DNA of 64,000 nucleotides from Sipunculus nudus (taxonomy: Eukaryota; Annelida; Sipuncula; Golfingiida; Sipunculidae), in NCBI GenBank assembly GCA_026874595.1, contig CM049314.1, positions 70,258,300-70,322,299 on the forward strand, given 5' to 3'. Below the pieces are notes generated by a model. It saw only the letters and a program-made list of their open reading frames with translations. It searched no databases and was not told the DNA's origin. Shown here one piece after another: positions 51,967 through 63,408 of the stretch; positions within the stretch are counted from its first letter, which is position 1; the number at the start of each line of letters is the position of its first letter. The translations under genes were made by a program, and so were the position numbers.

Positions 51967-51998
51967 GGCGTACCTATATATAAGGGGGGGGGGGGGGG
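51967..51998 (+). mobile_element. Possible MITE left end (CAGTGGCGTACC plus G run)
   Basis: gcagtggcgtacctatata followed by a 15-bp G run is a common left end of hAT-like MITEs. I could not find a matching right end, so this may be a fragment. Confidence 0.3.
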
Positions 51999-52655
51999 TG
52001 CTGGAGCGATCCTAGAGCGATTTAGTCCTTTATTAACTTTTCATCATTTCTTAATAATATTTGTAGAGATTGGGGTATAGGTGTGGATATTATGCTGATT
52101 AAGGTAAATGGGATCACAAATGACCCATATAGAAAGATATAAACGTCTTTCCCTTAACATTATCCACTCTGATTATGTTGTAATTTTCCATTTATTACAC
52201 ACATATTGTAATGTTTTCCACTGAATCATGACTAAGAGACTTAGACTTGACAAAATTTGGTCGTCACCAGGAATCCTCTGATCTAACTCAATAAACGCAA
52301 TGTGACATCATCCAGTCAGTGTTTTAAATGTTTGTTACACCAGCTACAGTAGACTTGATTCAGTTGATTGCAATAGAAACTAACAGATAAAAGGGCATTT
52401 CTGTTTCCACGAATTTATTTCCCGATGCGCTACTATTTTTTAACAGGAAAGATATCGAAGGTTACGACATTCCGCGCGATTTGGTCCTGATGACAAGACT
52501 AAGAATTTTAGCCACTAAGAAGCCCGACGTCGCTGCCTCCAATAAGTCATGAAACATTACGTAGCTATTGCGACTTCGTCACAATATATAGATCTGCAGC
52601 TTGTGTCGTAGGAGCTGCTTGTTACAACAAATTACAAGGAGACACCTAACTTATA

Positions 52656-53052
52656 AGCTGTGTTTCCATTCATCCGTAAATCGTCTCGTACGCAAAAAAT
52701 CGGATCCCTCTTTTTAAGATGAACTGTTTCCATATGAACGTTTTAACGTGCTCCGCATGCGTATCCGCAAAAACGGACAGTATCGAAACGGATCGGTGAG
52801 CGATTCATCCGTTTTGCGGATGGCAAAAATGCCTACATTTCCCAACAGTGCCCCGGCGCCAGGTGAAATGAGACATGTTGACCTTCTTCCTGCCTGTCAT
52901 CCTTGAAGTTTCAAAAGAGGCACGTGAAAGTGTATCCGCGAGAAAAACGTATACGTACTTATGCAAACAGTTTTTGCGGACTGCGCAATATGCATGGAAC
53001 GTACGTACGTCTTTTGCGGATACGTTTTTTGCGGATACATGGAAACACAGCT
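52656..53052. mobile_element. 397-bp MITE, AGCTGTGTTTCCAT ends
   Basis: A perfect 14-bp inverted repeat, AGCTGTGTTTCCAT at 52656-52669 and 53039-53052. The interior has at least six copies, in both directions, of TTTTGCGGAT (for example 52815, 52970, 53011, 53026 and inverted tatccgcaaaa near 52762). A repeated sub-terminal motif suggests a transposase-binding site. Target duplication not evident. The overlapping open frames at 52875-53145 follow the repeats and are not genes. Confidence 0.7.
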
Positions 53053-53630
53053 TTGCTATACGAACAATATCTGCATTCGGCCGAACGCAAATTCTTGCGA
53101 TATTCTATATATAGTCAACGCTATAAGTTGAGACAAACTATTTAAATGAGGAGTGAAAGAGGTTTTTTACCACTTGGAGTTAAGATCTTATACTTTTTAC
53201 GTTATTTCACTGGCAGAATACAAGAGCGTATAGGATATTAACTGCTTATAAAATATTATAACACACTACTCATATGACGTTCACACGCTGGTCATGGGAC
53301 ATTCACATATTGCCCATCATAGTAGAATATTAAAATATGATATGCCGAGTGTATGTGTGAACGTCCTATGTTGAGTGTGTTAAGGTGGCATACTGAGTGT
53401 GTGAGTGCTATTGACGAGCCCATGTTTTCGTGGATGAACCTTAATTAGATCATGGTTGTGTTATCACAGTGTATTTTTATCTTTGTTTATAAAATTTCTC
53501 TTTCATACCAAGTTGTGTCACATTTACATGCAAGCATTTGTGAAACATATACTGACTGTGGGAGTCAAAGTCTGGAATAATTGTGTGTGAATGCCCCATT
53601 ATCTATGCGTGAGTCCTGTGAGGTGCCTGT

Positions 53631-53657
53631 CTGTGTGTGTGTGTGTGTGTGTGTGTG
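53631..53657 (+). repeat. (TG)n microsatellite
   Basis: About 13 uninterrupted TG units. Confidence 0.95.
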
Positions 53658-54439
53658 CAAGGCCGTCTTAAATCGCACTTGGTTATTGAAACCTGAAAGA
53701 AAATATGTGTTCACTCTACATGCATATAGCAGCCGTTTTGTTTCACAGGAGCTCTTGATAACTCTTTGAAACAGCAGGACTTGCTTGACGTCTGGATTAT
53801 TTAATTGTAACAATAAATGAATTATGAAAATTTAAATGGGCTCATTTACTCTCATTTGTCAGTGGTAACTGCGGTTGTCTCGGTGATAAACACATTTTCT
53901 CATTATACAGATGATATTCAATGAATATACGGGTTTTTTGTCAAGCAATTACTCTTTAATCATCAGGGGATGGCTGGTGTATTACCTGTTATTGAAGAGG
54001 TTAACATTGGATATAAAAATGTCTGAATTCTTAAACGCTATCGAAAGTGAAATCTCTACCATACTAAATATTGTGTACCCCTGTAAGGACTGCGGTGTCA
54101 CCCTCTACGGTTTACCTATATATACCAGCTATTTCAAAATAGTACTATAGTAACTGAATATTCTTCTTAGTGCTTCAAATGTAATGTGTATTGAGAACTA
54201 TGAGGTATTGTACAGCCTAAACTGGTCTTATCATTTTTAAAACAGTCGCATAAAAGAGCGAAAAATCTAATGGGGGTAATGTGTTGATAGGGATCATGGA
54301 TATACCTGTATAGTTTGAGAAGTGTCCGAATAGTTGTGTGTAGGGGGCCCGGCCAGCCTATTTTTTTTTTTTTTTTTTGCCCAGGGGCCCTTAATGGTAT
54401 TAAGACGTGCGTGCATGTGTGCTTATCCTCGAACACGGA

Positions 54440-54610
54440 ATCTCATGAAATTTTCAGGGCTTTCGGGAATGGGCATTTTGGGTGTGCATCCAGCATATTC
54501 TCCCGATTTAGGAGCGTCATCAAGGAATACTCACAAATGCACGTATGAACCTGGGAATTTATGCAAAAAAATAAATGAATACAGACAAGGTCTAGCCTCA
54601 TGCCCGCGCA
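54440..54610 (+). repeat. Dispersed repeat family F, second-half copy
   Basis: atctcatgaaattttcaggg, ttttgggtgtgcatccagca and cgtcatcaaggaatactcac correspond in order to 24860-25000. Preceded by a 17-bp T tract at 54361. Confidence 0.55.
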
Positions 54611-55299
54611 ATGTTGCCTGACCATTAATTTAATCAGGCCATCGTTGAGCTCCAAGCATCTTGAAGTGAAGGTGTCCAGTGGTTATCTGCAATTATGGCT
54701 TGTGCACACCAAAAAATTATTTCAAACTTTAAACTAAAAGCACCGGGATTTCAATGTTCGCAAAGCATGTCTGAAACGTGTACTCCTAGTTCTGAGGTGA
54801 AAGGATGCAAAACCGGTTTAGTGACTATTCCACAATAGGGCCCCTCTCATGGTGAATGCATTCATCGATGCATATTTCTACTTTTTACATTTAGACAACG
54901 CTATTAGAATTTTTATTTCGTTACGCTTGGCAAACGTTTTGTAGCTGGAACGTAGAACTTTCCTAATACGTCATAACTGAATCGTATGTACTTCTTGGTT
55001 GAGCGTTGGTACTTTGTGTTAATTTGTAGTGCCTCTTAATGATTCTAAGCTATTTCGGAATTATTCTAAGGTACTGCCTAGGTATTTGTTGGTTGTATCG
55101 TAGCCAGTTCTTAAAGACTCGTAGTACATGTAGTTCGTGGCATATACGTACACTGTTAAAAATAACCGTAACAATACACACATTATTTGTGTTATTTCAC
55201 ACTGCATGTTGCTGTTAGGGAATTTACACCTCTCAGTACAGTTTTAGCACATCTCACTCTCAGTGCAGTGTTATCAGTGCCCCTCTGCCTGGTTGTCCG

Positions 55300-55490
55300 C
55301 TCACAGGCTGACCCGCAGGACAACACACCGCCTTGCACTGTATTTAATTACACACCATAACCTGCACGCGCGTACGCGAAGTCTAACTGACCGTGGCCAG
55401 CCCAGCAGGCCACCGGCTCACAGGGCTGTGACGTGACTGGTCATGAACTGGGTCAGCGCGGGATTTATAGCGTCGGCTGGACCAGGGTCA
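55300..55490 (+). promoter_or_regulatory. GC-rich TATA-type promoter of the 46-codon mini-gene
   Basis: This block is far richer in GC and CpG than its AT-rich surroundings (GCACGCGCGTACGCG near 55364). It contains a CRE-like TGACGTGAC at about 55431, a half-palindromic TGGTCATGAACTGGGTCA, and a TATA-like TTTATAG at about 55463. Transcription would start near 55490. A non-coding first exon would run to about 55601, where TTCAGTAG|GTTTGT is a possible donor, spliced to the acceptor at 55891. Assignment is inference from base composition and motif order. Confidence 0.4.
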
Positions 55491-55601
55491 ACAAGCGCTG
55501 TTTTGTCTGCCTGTGCACTGTACCAAAAATCGCCAGTGTTACCACTGGTTACCGAATTTGCATCCAGTTTCTGTCAATAAGTGAAGACTTCAAGTTCAGT
55601 A
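55491..55601 (+). other. Putative non-coding first exon of the mini-gene
   Basis: This is the stretch between the TATA-like box and the candidate donors (AA|GTGAAG near 55582 or TAG|GTTTGT near 55601). It contains no ATG-initiated frame that continues into the coding exon. The donor is not strong, so the exact exon end is uncertain. Confidence 0.3.
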
Positions 55602-55892
55602 GGTTTGTATAGTAATTTATAACTTTGCATAAATTCCTTGATATTTAGATTTCATTTGTCGTGTTCAACAGTGGGCGATAATACGAGAATGTTATTCTTA
55701 TTTAAAGAGCATATATGTACAGGCTGTCTGGGTTCTATATAGACAATCATCTTAACATGTTCTTTTAAAAAACAATGCAGGCCTATCATTCATCAAACTG
55801 AACATTACAGCTTGTTTAGAATTATAGAATTAAAAAAATCTAAAAAATGAAAAAAGGCTTGACTGTTTTTTTTTAAATTTTTTTCTTGCAGA

Positions 55893-56033
55893 ATGATGGC
55901 AGGTATTAATCCACCAAGAGGATCACAGGAAAAGAAACCTGGAGGAAAGAGGAGACAAGTTGTCAGTGCAAAAGTTAAAAATCTCTGTGAGAGAATGAAA
56001 GACTTTGGAAATGAGTGGGGTTTAGAGTATTAA
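55893..56033 (+). CDS. Small basic 46-residue protein inside a TIR-flanked element; unknown function
   Basis: Seen: a 46-codon ORF starts with two Met codons one base after a textbook acceptor (poly-T tract, TTTTCTTGCAG at 55881-55891) and ends with TAA at 56031-56033. An AATAAA follows at 56081. The protein is Lys/Arg-rich (MMAGINPPRGSQEKK, then GGKRRQ) with a predicted amphipathic helix (KVKNLCERMKDF) and the ending NEWGLEY. It has no signal peptide or membrane segment. A GC-rich promoter-like block lies about 430 bp upstream. I do not recognise the family. The whole unit sits between 14-bp inverted repeats at 55149 and 57072, so it may be a captured host gene or a transposon accessory gene. 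The intron/exon punctuation and poly(A) signal argue for a real transcript; the short ORF alone would not. Confidence 0.5.
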   Translation: MMAGINPPRGSQEKKPGGKRRQVVSAKVKNLCERMKDFGNEWGLEY

Positions 56034-56080
56034 ATTTCCTTATACTCCTCAGCAATATATATATAGATACAAAAAGATAA

Positions 56081-56086
56081 AATAAA
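56081..56086 (+). other. Poly(A) signal AATAAA of the mini-gene
   Basis: A perfect AATAAA lies 48 nt after the stop codon of the 46-codon ORF, giving a short 3' UTR. A second AATAAA at 56626-56631 would serve a longer or alternatively spliced transcript that uses the acceptor at about 56549 (TTTTTCTTTTCTGCAG). Confidence 0.4.
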
Positions 56087-57321
56087 CCTAACATATATAT
56101 TCCTGAAACTTAACTCTCATATGTGATTTCTATTGAACTGTTTTTCTTTTCAGTTGATTTACAAATTTAACGTGTGTAGCTGTTAGATCATTGAACTATT
56201 ACTCAGGCTTCTTATAGCACAGAATCTTTATATCATTATTATATCTATAATTGAATGTTTTGATAGTTAATAGTGTTTAGCACAAATATGATATATGGTT
56301 GTGTTTTAGTTTATTGTAAGATAGATTAAAAATGAGTTTAGTATTAGGCAGATTAATACAGTATTTTGTCTCAACATTAAGAGCAGCCTATTTTCACCTG
56401 CTATTCATGTCCCTTGATCGAGTGTCTTTTTATTTTATTACATATATTATAACTGCACAAGATAAATTAAGTCGGGTACATTTTCCGCTCAGAATCACCT
56501 ACATGTGTCCTGAATCTTATTGAAACCCTTGTGTTTTTCTTTTCTGCAGGTATTGCAATTTTGAATGCATAGATGTAAATATAATATACACTATGATGTA
56601 TTTTATACAATATTTTAGAAATGTAAATAAATGTTTTATTACTTAAATTGGTTGCTCCTTCTCTGTTACTTACAAAAAAGAAATGTAAATGGTTGACACC
56701 TTTTTATAGACGAGCTTCATGAATGTTCTAATACACCAGCCCTCTGATGCTCGGCCCCCTTCCTCGGGTGTGAAACGGGTATTACACAATTTTAAATTGA
56801 AATTTGTGAACCTTTAATTAAAGCTTACTGTGCCCCTCCCATAATATGTAAAACTTCATCCCACTCCCCCTATGAATGTAAAATGTCTGTAAAATGACAT
56901 AACAAATAACTGTAAAGTACTGGTTATCCCATTGTAAAATTACACTGCAATTCAATGTAAAAATAACATTCAATTGAGATGTAAAATAACACAAATAAAT
57001 TATTGTAAAATTACATTACTATGTAATGTCAACTCTGCTGCCATTGCATTGTAATGTAAATTTACAATCTTTTTTTAACAGTGTAGTGATACGTATTAGT
57101 TAATTACCGACGCCGAGTCGAGATTTGTTCCAACGTAAAACGAAAAGCTTACGAAAAGGTTACAATCTGCCACGAAGTATCTACCACGGGCTACGACGAG
57201 TAACATATCACCTATGGAATTTGACAATTGGTAGCGGCGGCCATTAAGTTTTGAGGCGACTCAAAACTAGAATCGAGGGCAACGTTCCCCCTATACGCCA
57301 GTAGTGGTATACGAATTACAC

Positions 57322-57840
57322 AAAAGCACTTCACGATCTCCGACAAAAGTTAGGCAAACCTATTCCAGGTCCCATTATATTATCATGTGACACTTTGACC
57401 CCTAGATAATTAATTATTATAGATTTTTTATAAAATGAGACTATTTCCTGGCAGAAAATTTTTTTTCTATTTATTTTTACACAAAAACACAGAGGTTGTG
57501 TGATTTGTTTAGGAGCTATCAGCACCGACATGAACTCTGCGCTGACGGCAGCCACAAATTTTAAATCTCAGTAAAAGCACAGTATTTCTGCCACTGTCAG
57601 TCCCAAATTTTCAGGAGAAAATAAAAACAACATGTATTAATAGATCTGATTTCCTGATAAAATTCAGTTCATAAGGTCACGTGTGTACCAGCCAATCAAA
57701 TCGGGGCAAAGACTGGGATCTGGGTGAAATCCACAAACGCACGTGGAATAGGTTTACTTAACTCATAGATCCCAGGAGCCAGAAAAATTAACACGTCCAA
57801 ATCGTAGCGTATCGGAGATCTACTTCTTTAGAAGTGGGAA
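57322..57840. mobile_element. Possible DNA-element with imperfect inverted ends
   Basis: Left cttcacgatctccgac...gcaaacctattcca and right gtggaataggtttac...tcggagatctacttc are inverted over roughly 50 bp with gaps. The interior is AT-rich. Boundaries approximate. Confidence 0.4.
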
Positions 57841-57859
57841 CGCCCCTTTAGTCAGTCAA

Positions 57860-60090
57860 AACTTAGAGAGTTGAATGACAATCAACATAAGAACAAAATA
57901 CAAGCGTGGAAATCAAATGATAATTCTTAGATCGAAACAATTATTTATAATATTTGTATTTTTGTATGGTTCTGTAAAATCTACTATAAACCACAACATT
58001 CTATTTGGTCTGGAACAGATTATTGACCAGTTTTCACAATAACAAAGATCAGAATATCCAGGAGGTTCCGATATATCCTTGGGCACATGTGAATTGACAG
58101 TCAAGTTACCATAGCAGACAGTCAAACTTTTGGCAAACCTGTTGCTTTCAAAGATATGTGGACAACATATATGTACGGGGGTGCCCATTTAACTAAACCA
58201 TATATAAACCTATTTCCCGGGTTCTGATCACCATATATATAGATGATCAGTTGGTAACGGTTAGGGACAGTTTTTATCAGTCTGCATCCCAACCTACCAC
58301 GTCAGTCATGAAATATAGATCTGAGCGTGATGCAGGAACACATTAATTACCCCTTGAAAGGCGACTATAGGGTAATTTGTTTATAAATATGTTGGTGATC
58401 AAATGCATATAATAGTGGCATAATGTAAATTATAATGATAATTCAATCGAACAAACCCCAAATACTATTTTTCCCCAATTCTCATTTCAACAAAGACAGG
58501 TTTTCAGGAAGAAAAATGGAAAGACAGTCTAAATAAATGAACAAATATTTGTATCTTTTTTACTCCTTTTTGGTTAAAAATGAATGAGAAGGATAGTTGA
58601 TTACAAATAGTACACCTTAGAATGTCTGTATAGTAGAAGCATAGGTGGGATCATCGTAAAAAGAACCGTTAAAATGTTTTATTTATGTGAACAAAAATAA
58701 TGATGGCTTAAAAGACCCCACACGGTCATTTTAGTCACTAAAATAGCTAGTTTGCTTGAGGGATAATAACAATCTTTCACCCAAACCCATGTAGAAGTCA
58801 TTTTATCTTAAAAATCGCATTTTAAATATAAATCTGTTATAAATGTCCGGCGGGATGAATCCTCCGGGAGCTATGTGTATCTCTCTTAGATTTCAAAACT
58901 GAAATTAAGATATATTGTCTTACTGTTATGAATTATTTAATGATCCACTTCTTACAGACACTTGTTGTATGTTGTGACAAATCATTTCAAGCTATTATAT
59001 AAAACATATATATTTCAATGATATTATTTCTTGAATAACAAATAATAATTGCTTGCTGCATTATAATACCATGTATATTACAGAGCTCTATTAAGTGTAG
59101 CTGCTGTCATATGCAATAACAAAAGGTGGAAATATAGATGTGACAAGGTATTTAATTATCCATATGCGTTGAGAATTGAATAGCTATCACTGAATGAAGT
59201 TTTTTTCCATGTTGGGTTTCGGCTAATCATTAATTTAGTTTACATGGAAAATTAAGTTACCACATTACATGTGTATCATACAGTATAAGTTTTTTCTAGT
59301 TACAATTTATTCTTTTCAGTGCACTTATCAATGAAATATACTTGTTTGAAGTTAGAGAGATCATTTGATATACTTTAATATGTTGGGAAGGAATTCCCTG
59401 CTGATCAATTCATTCATATAATGGCGTTGTTGCAAACTAAAAGCCTACAACAAGTTGTTTGACGTGACATGTTTCTGTATGTTGTCCAGTTTTATGATGC
59501 TTTGTAAGGAGGGAGGCAATTTCTAAGTCCGCCCCGGGCGGCAATGAGGCTAGGGGCGTCGCTGATGGCGCCCATTATTTACACATAACGTTGTGAAACA
59601 AATATACTGATAGTTGTTTATTATATATCCATGGCGGATTTAAGGAGTGTTTCCGCCACTCTGTACCTTTATAAATGTAGGTGAATCAAAATATTTGATA
59701 TTTTTAATAACTTTTTATATATAGCTATTATTTAAACATGCATTGATGAGGATATTTTTTGATAAAGTAAAGCATGATTAACACATTTTAAAGGTATATG
59801 TTATAGGCCTATATATATTAGTATATACAATTTCGCAAATCTGAATTACAAAATCTATTACACATGCAATTTGTAGAAGACCAGACATTTTCTCTTCGAA
59901 CCTCACAAATAAAGAACTGTTACTGCGTATTTACACTGACAACTCTGTATATACATGTACAAATGGTGAACAACTGTACGTTAAAATATACCTTGCCATA
60001 GGTCACCTAAGGCTGGAAATCAGTAAAACTATTTAACATACAATACTTTTGGTGTTATTTATTACGAATGAGTTATCCAGTACAAGCTGT
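57860..60090. other. No gene seen apart from the GC-rich block at 59.4-59.6 kb
   Basis: AT-rich. The 91-codon minus-strand frame 57913-58188 begins with ATG and is Cys-rich, but has no splice, promoter or domain support. Confidence 0.45.
59400..59640. other. GC-rich repeat-free block
   Basis: Contains cgccccgggcggcaatgagg and ggggcgtcgctgatggcgcc in otherwise AT-rich DNA. Candidate regulatory DNA or 5' exon. No splice sites with a supported frame found. Confidence 0.15.
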
Positions 60091-60189
60091 CTGACAGATG
60101 ACAGTGAGAGATGTACCAATCTATGTGTGTCCCGAATGTGTTCTGGGAGGTTTTCCAGATGAGCCAGAAAGAGATACTATGGTTGCTTG

Positions 60190-60610
60190 TTTGTTTGCGA
60201 GGTTTTCAAATTCGCGATATTCGCGAAAGGGGAATTATCGCGGAAAGAAAACCTTCTTGAATCATATATCTCATTGTAGAGGCAAATTGAAAGGTAAAAG
60301 ATTGATGTAATAAGAACAATAATCTTTTATGATCAGAAGTTGTTATTATAAATAATATTCGATTTTTTTTAATTATCTGCCATAAAATGAACAATAATTT
60401 CCACTCGGTCGATGTACCCTACGTCCCGGCGCAGTTATTGAGATTTTGAACACAAAATATTAAACATAAGCAATTCATATAATAATGGTTAAACTCTGTG
60501 TATATGTTGTTTGTAATGTGCATGAGATCGCGAAAATGAAACCCTCGCGAAACAGTGAATAAGTGAAAATCGTGAAATTTTAACCTAACGAATATGAAGC
60601 CGACTACATG
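60190..60610. repeat. 'TTCGCGA'-rich inverted repeat pair
   Basis: caaattcgcgatattcgcga, then aaggggaattatcgcgg on the left, and gagatcgcgaaaatgaaacc, ctcgcgaaacagtg, aaaatcgtgaaattttaacc on the right, read as inverted, diverged partners. This resembles a decayed MITE. Approximate boundaries. Confidence 0.35.
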
Positions 60611-60689
60611 ACATAAAAGATACAACATGCGTGATATACTATAATTGTTAAAACCTGCACAGTGACTTGAAATAGGGGTTATTCCGTTT

Positions 60690-60723
60690 TCATATATATA
60701 TATATATATATACATATATATAT

Positions 60724-60779
<56 letters not shown>
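60690..60779. repeat. (TA)n microsatellite, about 90 bp
   Basis: A nearly pure TA run with three short interruptions. Self-complementary, able to extrude a cruciform. Confidence 0.95.
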
Positions 60780-60782
<3 letters not shown>

Positions 60783-61003
60783 TGGCATACTGACAGTTGT
60801 TTGAGTTAACATATTAAAAACATCGAATAAATTAATCAAATGTCGATGATTTCAATGCTCTGACGACATGTGATACAAAATAATTACTATTGTCCTGTTT
60901 GTTCTGCATCCGAGGCAGTGGTTTTGTATATTGTCCTAATAATCTTAATTTTTTTATTTGGTAAATTCAGCAATATGGTCAAGTCACATTAGAAGTACTG
61001 TTC

Positions 61004-61381
61004 GTTAAAGGGACATAATCAGGAGCAAATACAATGCCTATTCTTTCACACTTTCATTTTTGCTTTATACAAAAGTATTCCTGCAAAACCATCCCAGTAC
61101 ACAATCTCATTACCTCGCATGCGACTGTTTAACAATTTGTTATGGCAGTGCCTGTTGGTAAACAAATTCCACGTATGTCTGTTTACCATAACAGGTCCGC
61201 GTGACCTGAGGTCCGATTGTGAGCCGCAACACGCGCTGTGTTTATGTTGACACCAGTGATCGCGCCCGGTCTTTTCGTGTTTTTATCACTCGTGTACAGT
61301 AAACGGTTTCAGGGCAATATTTCAGGGAAGCTATTTTTCATCCTAATTCAGCATGATTTATAGGTGATAAGGCCCCTTTAC
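61004..61381 (+). repeat. MITE-like family E, copy 2
   Basis: Begins gttaaagggacataatcagg and ends ttataggtgataaggcccct plus tta. All landmarks of copy 1 are present (tacctcgcatgcgactgttt, ccataacaggtccgcgtgac, gatcgcgcccggtc), with about 100 bp deleted in the middle. Confidence 0.8.
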
Positions 61382-61389
61382 TTTAAGCC

Positions 61390-62640
61390 TCACACAAACA
61401 TTATTGTTCTACCGACTCTGAGGACAAAGGATGGTGTGAGCGGTCGATTTACTTTTCTTGTAGGTCGAGACATAAAACGTGGAATTTTTCTAGCTTACCT
61501 AGAAAAAAATTGCACCCCCTTTGAAAATGATACATGATCAACACCATGTTTAGTCCACATTCCATGTCTTTAAGAATTCTTTTAGGGATTTTGTGCCTAG
61601 CACCAATTAATAACATTTCTACGGACCTGGTCTTCATTTGAAAAAGAAGAAAAATCTGAGAACAATATTTTTTGCCTGACCTTGGTAGTTTAGCAGCAGT
61701 AAAGTTATCACCCACGTTTGTGTGTCTGTAGCGCCATTTCGGCCTTCTGACTTTAGAGAGCCTACGACCAGCGTGCACTGGCTGTCAGAGTGCCGTTACA
61801 TCCTTCAGCCAGGAACGCTTTTTAAGGTTCTATGAGGATGCACATATTTTCGTTATATCTGTACGCTGTCACTTGACACAAACCAGACCAGTCGTTAGCT
61901 TTTAAAGTGTACTTTCTAACAACACCTAAAATGCACGTTTTAACGCAGCGCATATGGGTAAATCCCTCTGCATGTTTGTTGCCTTTCTTGCTGTATGAAT
62001 ACAAGCATGGCTCGCACGGGTTACTGGGCGCAGCCCACTTGTATGCGATACAGGCACGACTCTTTACCATAGAGATGTCCGTTTGGGTTATGACTTCACA
62101 TGTATTCTTTTGTGTTAAGTCATCATTCGTAGCCTTATGTTAAGGTAATGGACTGTTCACCACGATATGAATGCAACATGATGGCACACCACTGCGTTGC
62201 ATTCCTTCATATCACAACTCAAGTTAGGCTTACCAGCCCAGTATAAATGCTTATTCTGAGTCGTGTTGTTATATGCACGGCTAGTGTGTCTGTCTCTTTG
62301 CTTGTCTATATGTGAAAGATATCTCAGAAATATGGATGTGACGTTAGTCATTACGTCCTACAAATACAGTTGTTCAAGTTTTTTTTTCTAGCAAATGGAG
62401 ACCATGCAGGTCCTTGGCATGGTTGTTATTTTTGCTATGGTAAAAATGCCTTAACGATCGAATCCCAAAAGGTAGACAAAACTGACTAACTTTTGTATTG
62501 ATCATATACATCATTTCAAGAACGGAAGGAAATGTTTGTATTTTCTTGTCAAGTGGACAAAATTCCATCGTGTCACTACCGATAAATAAATAATGTAAAA
62601 AATCGCCCGCTCGCAAAATATATTCTTGATTTCCAGAATC
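61390..62640. other. No gene seen
   Basis: Mixed composition. Minus-strand frames at 61449-61778 and 61822-62070 have no recognisable domain. Confidence 0.45.
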
Positions 62641-62651
62641 CGTAGCACAGC

Positions 62652-62693
62652 CGTGTGTGTGTGAGTGTGTGTGTATATGTGTGTCTGAGGGTG

Positions 62694-62737
<44 letters not shown>
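62652..62737 (+). repeat. (GT)n compound microsatellite
   Basis: An interrupted GT stretch (gagtgtg, tatatg, ctgagggtgcc), followed by about 19 pure GT units. The Cys/Val-rich and His/Thr-rich frames across it are artefacts. Confidence 0.95.
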
Positions 62738-62738
<1 letters not shown>

Positions 62739-63004
62739 CCTTACGTGCCCCCAAGCGGAGGGAGAGCAAGAGTATTACAATCAGGTTATTTTTGTATGTA
62801 TGTTGTGCAGTTTCAGAATTGTAACCTGAAAAAGTCACCCATAACACATTTCAACAGTTTACAGAAGATATATGCATGTACAACATCTCGATCCTCCTCA
62901 ATGATTTGGAATTCAGATTTTAAATCCAACGGGTTAAATGCATCAAATTATACTAAAGCGGCCCAATCACCTATAAAGCATGTTAAAATAACACGAAAAT
63001 ATCT

Positions 63005-63408
63005 TCTTCCTTATCAAATAAATATGTACCTGCCAAAACATTGCCCTGAAACCGTTTGCTTACTCATGTAAACGAGTGCTTAAAACAGTGGACCGGGCGC
63101 GATCAAAGGTGTCAGCATTAACATAGGGCGTAGGATATTGTGCATCACTGAGCCACAACACCTGCCAATCATGAGCTGCCGTGACTGACTTGGTCCATAA
63201 AATCAATTACATGTTCACGCTGGCGGAAAATTCGTGAGTTTCTGCTCACAATTGGACCCTCCGGTTAATTACGCGGCTTTTTTTATGGTAAACAGGTACT
63301 GAGACTGTGTGCTGGTATGGTTTTGTTGGGAAAGTTTTGTTAAAAGCAAAACTGAACTGATAGTGTGAAAGAAAAGGCATAAAATTGTTTTGATTTTGTC
63401 TCTTTAAC
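63005..63408 (-). repeat. MITE-like family E, copy 3, opposite orientation
   Basis: Reads on the minus strand as gttaaagagacaaaatc..., then the landmark order of copies 1 and 2 (cagcacacagtctcagtacc, tgtttaccat, cgcgtaattaaccgg, tttgatcgcgcccggtccac) and a gtttcagggcaatgtttt-like tail. Only 1.6 kb from copy 2 and inverted to it. Confidence 0.8.

Larger units (their letters stand above)
55149..57085. mobile_element. TIR-flanked DNA element, about 1.94 kb, carrying the mini-gene
   Basis: The two ends are a perfect 14-bp inverted repeat: TACACTGTTAAAAA at 55149-55162 and its complement at 57072-57085. The terminal TA may be a TA target duplication, giving ends CACTGTT...AACAGTG. Sub-terminal DNA at the right (56880-57070) is full of short direct and inverted repeats of the type gtaaaattacatt/aatgtaat, common in non-autonomous DNA transposons. 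No transposase is visible. The superfamily is not assigned: CACTG ends occur in CMC/Chapaev-like groups, but I saw no convincing 3-4 bp duplication. The left and right ends might also be two separate small elements. Confidence 0.45.

Noticed and set aside
62374-63071. 157- and 138-codon frames on opposite strands
   Set aside because: Both pass through the (GT)n microsatellite, which encodes His/Thr or Cys/Val runs. The rest overlaps MITE family E.
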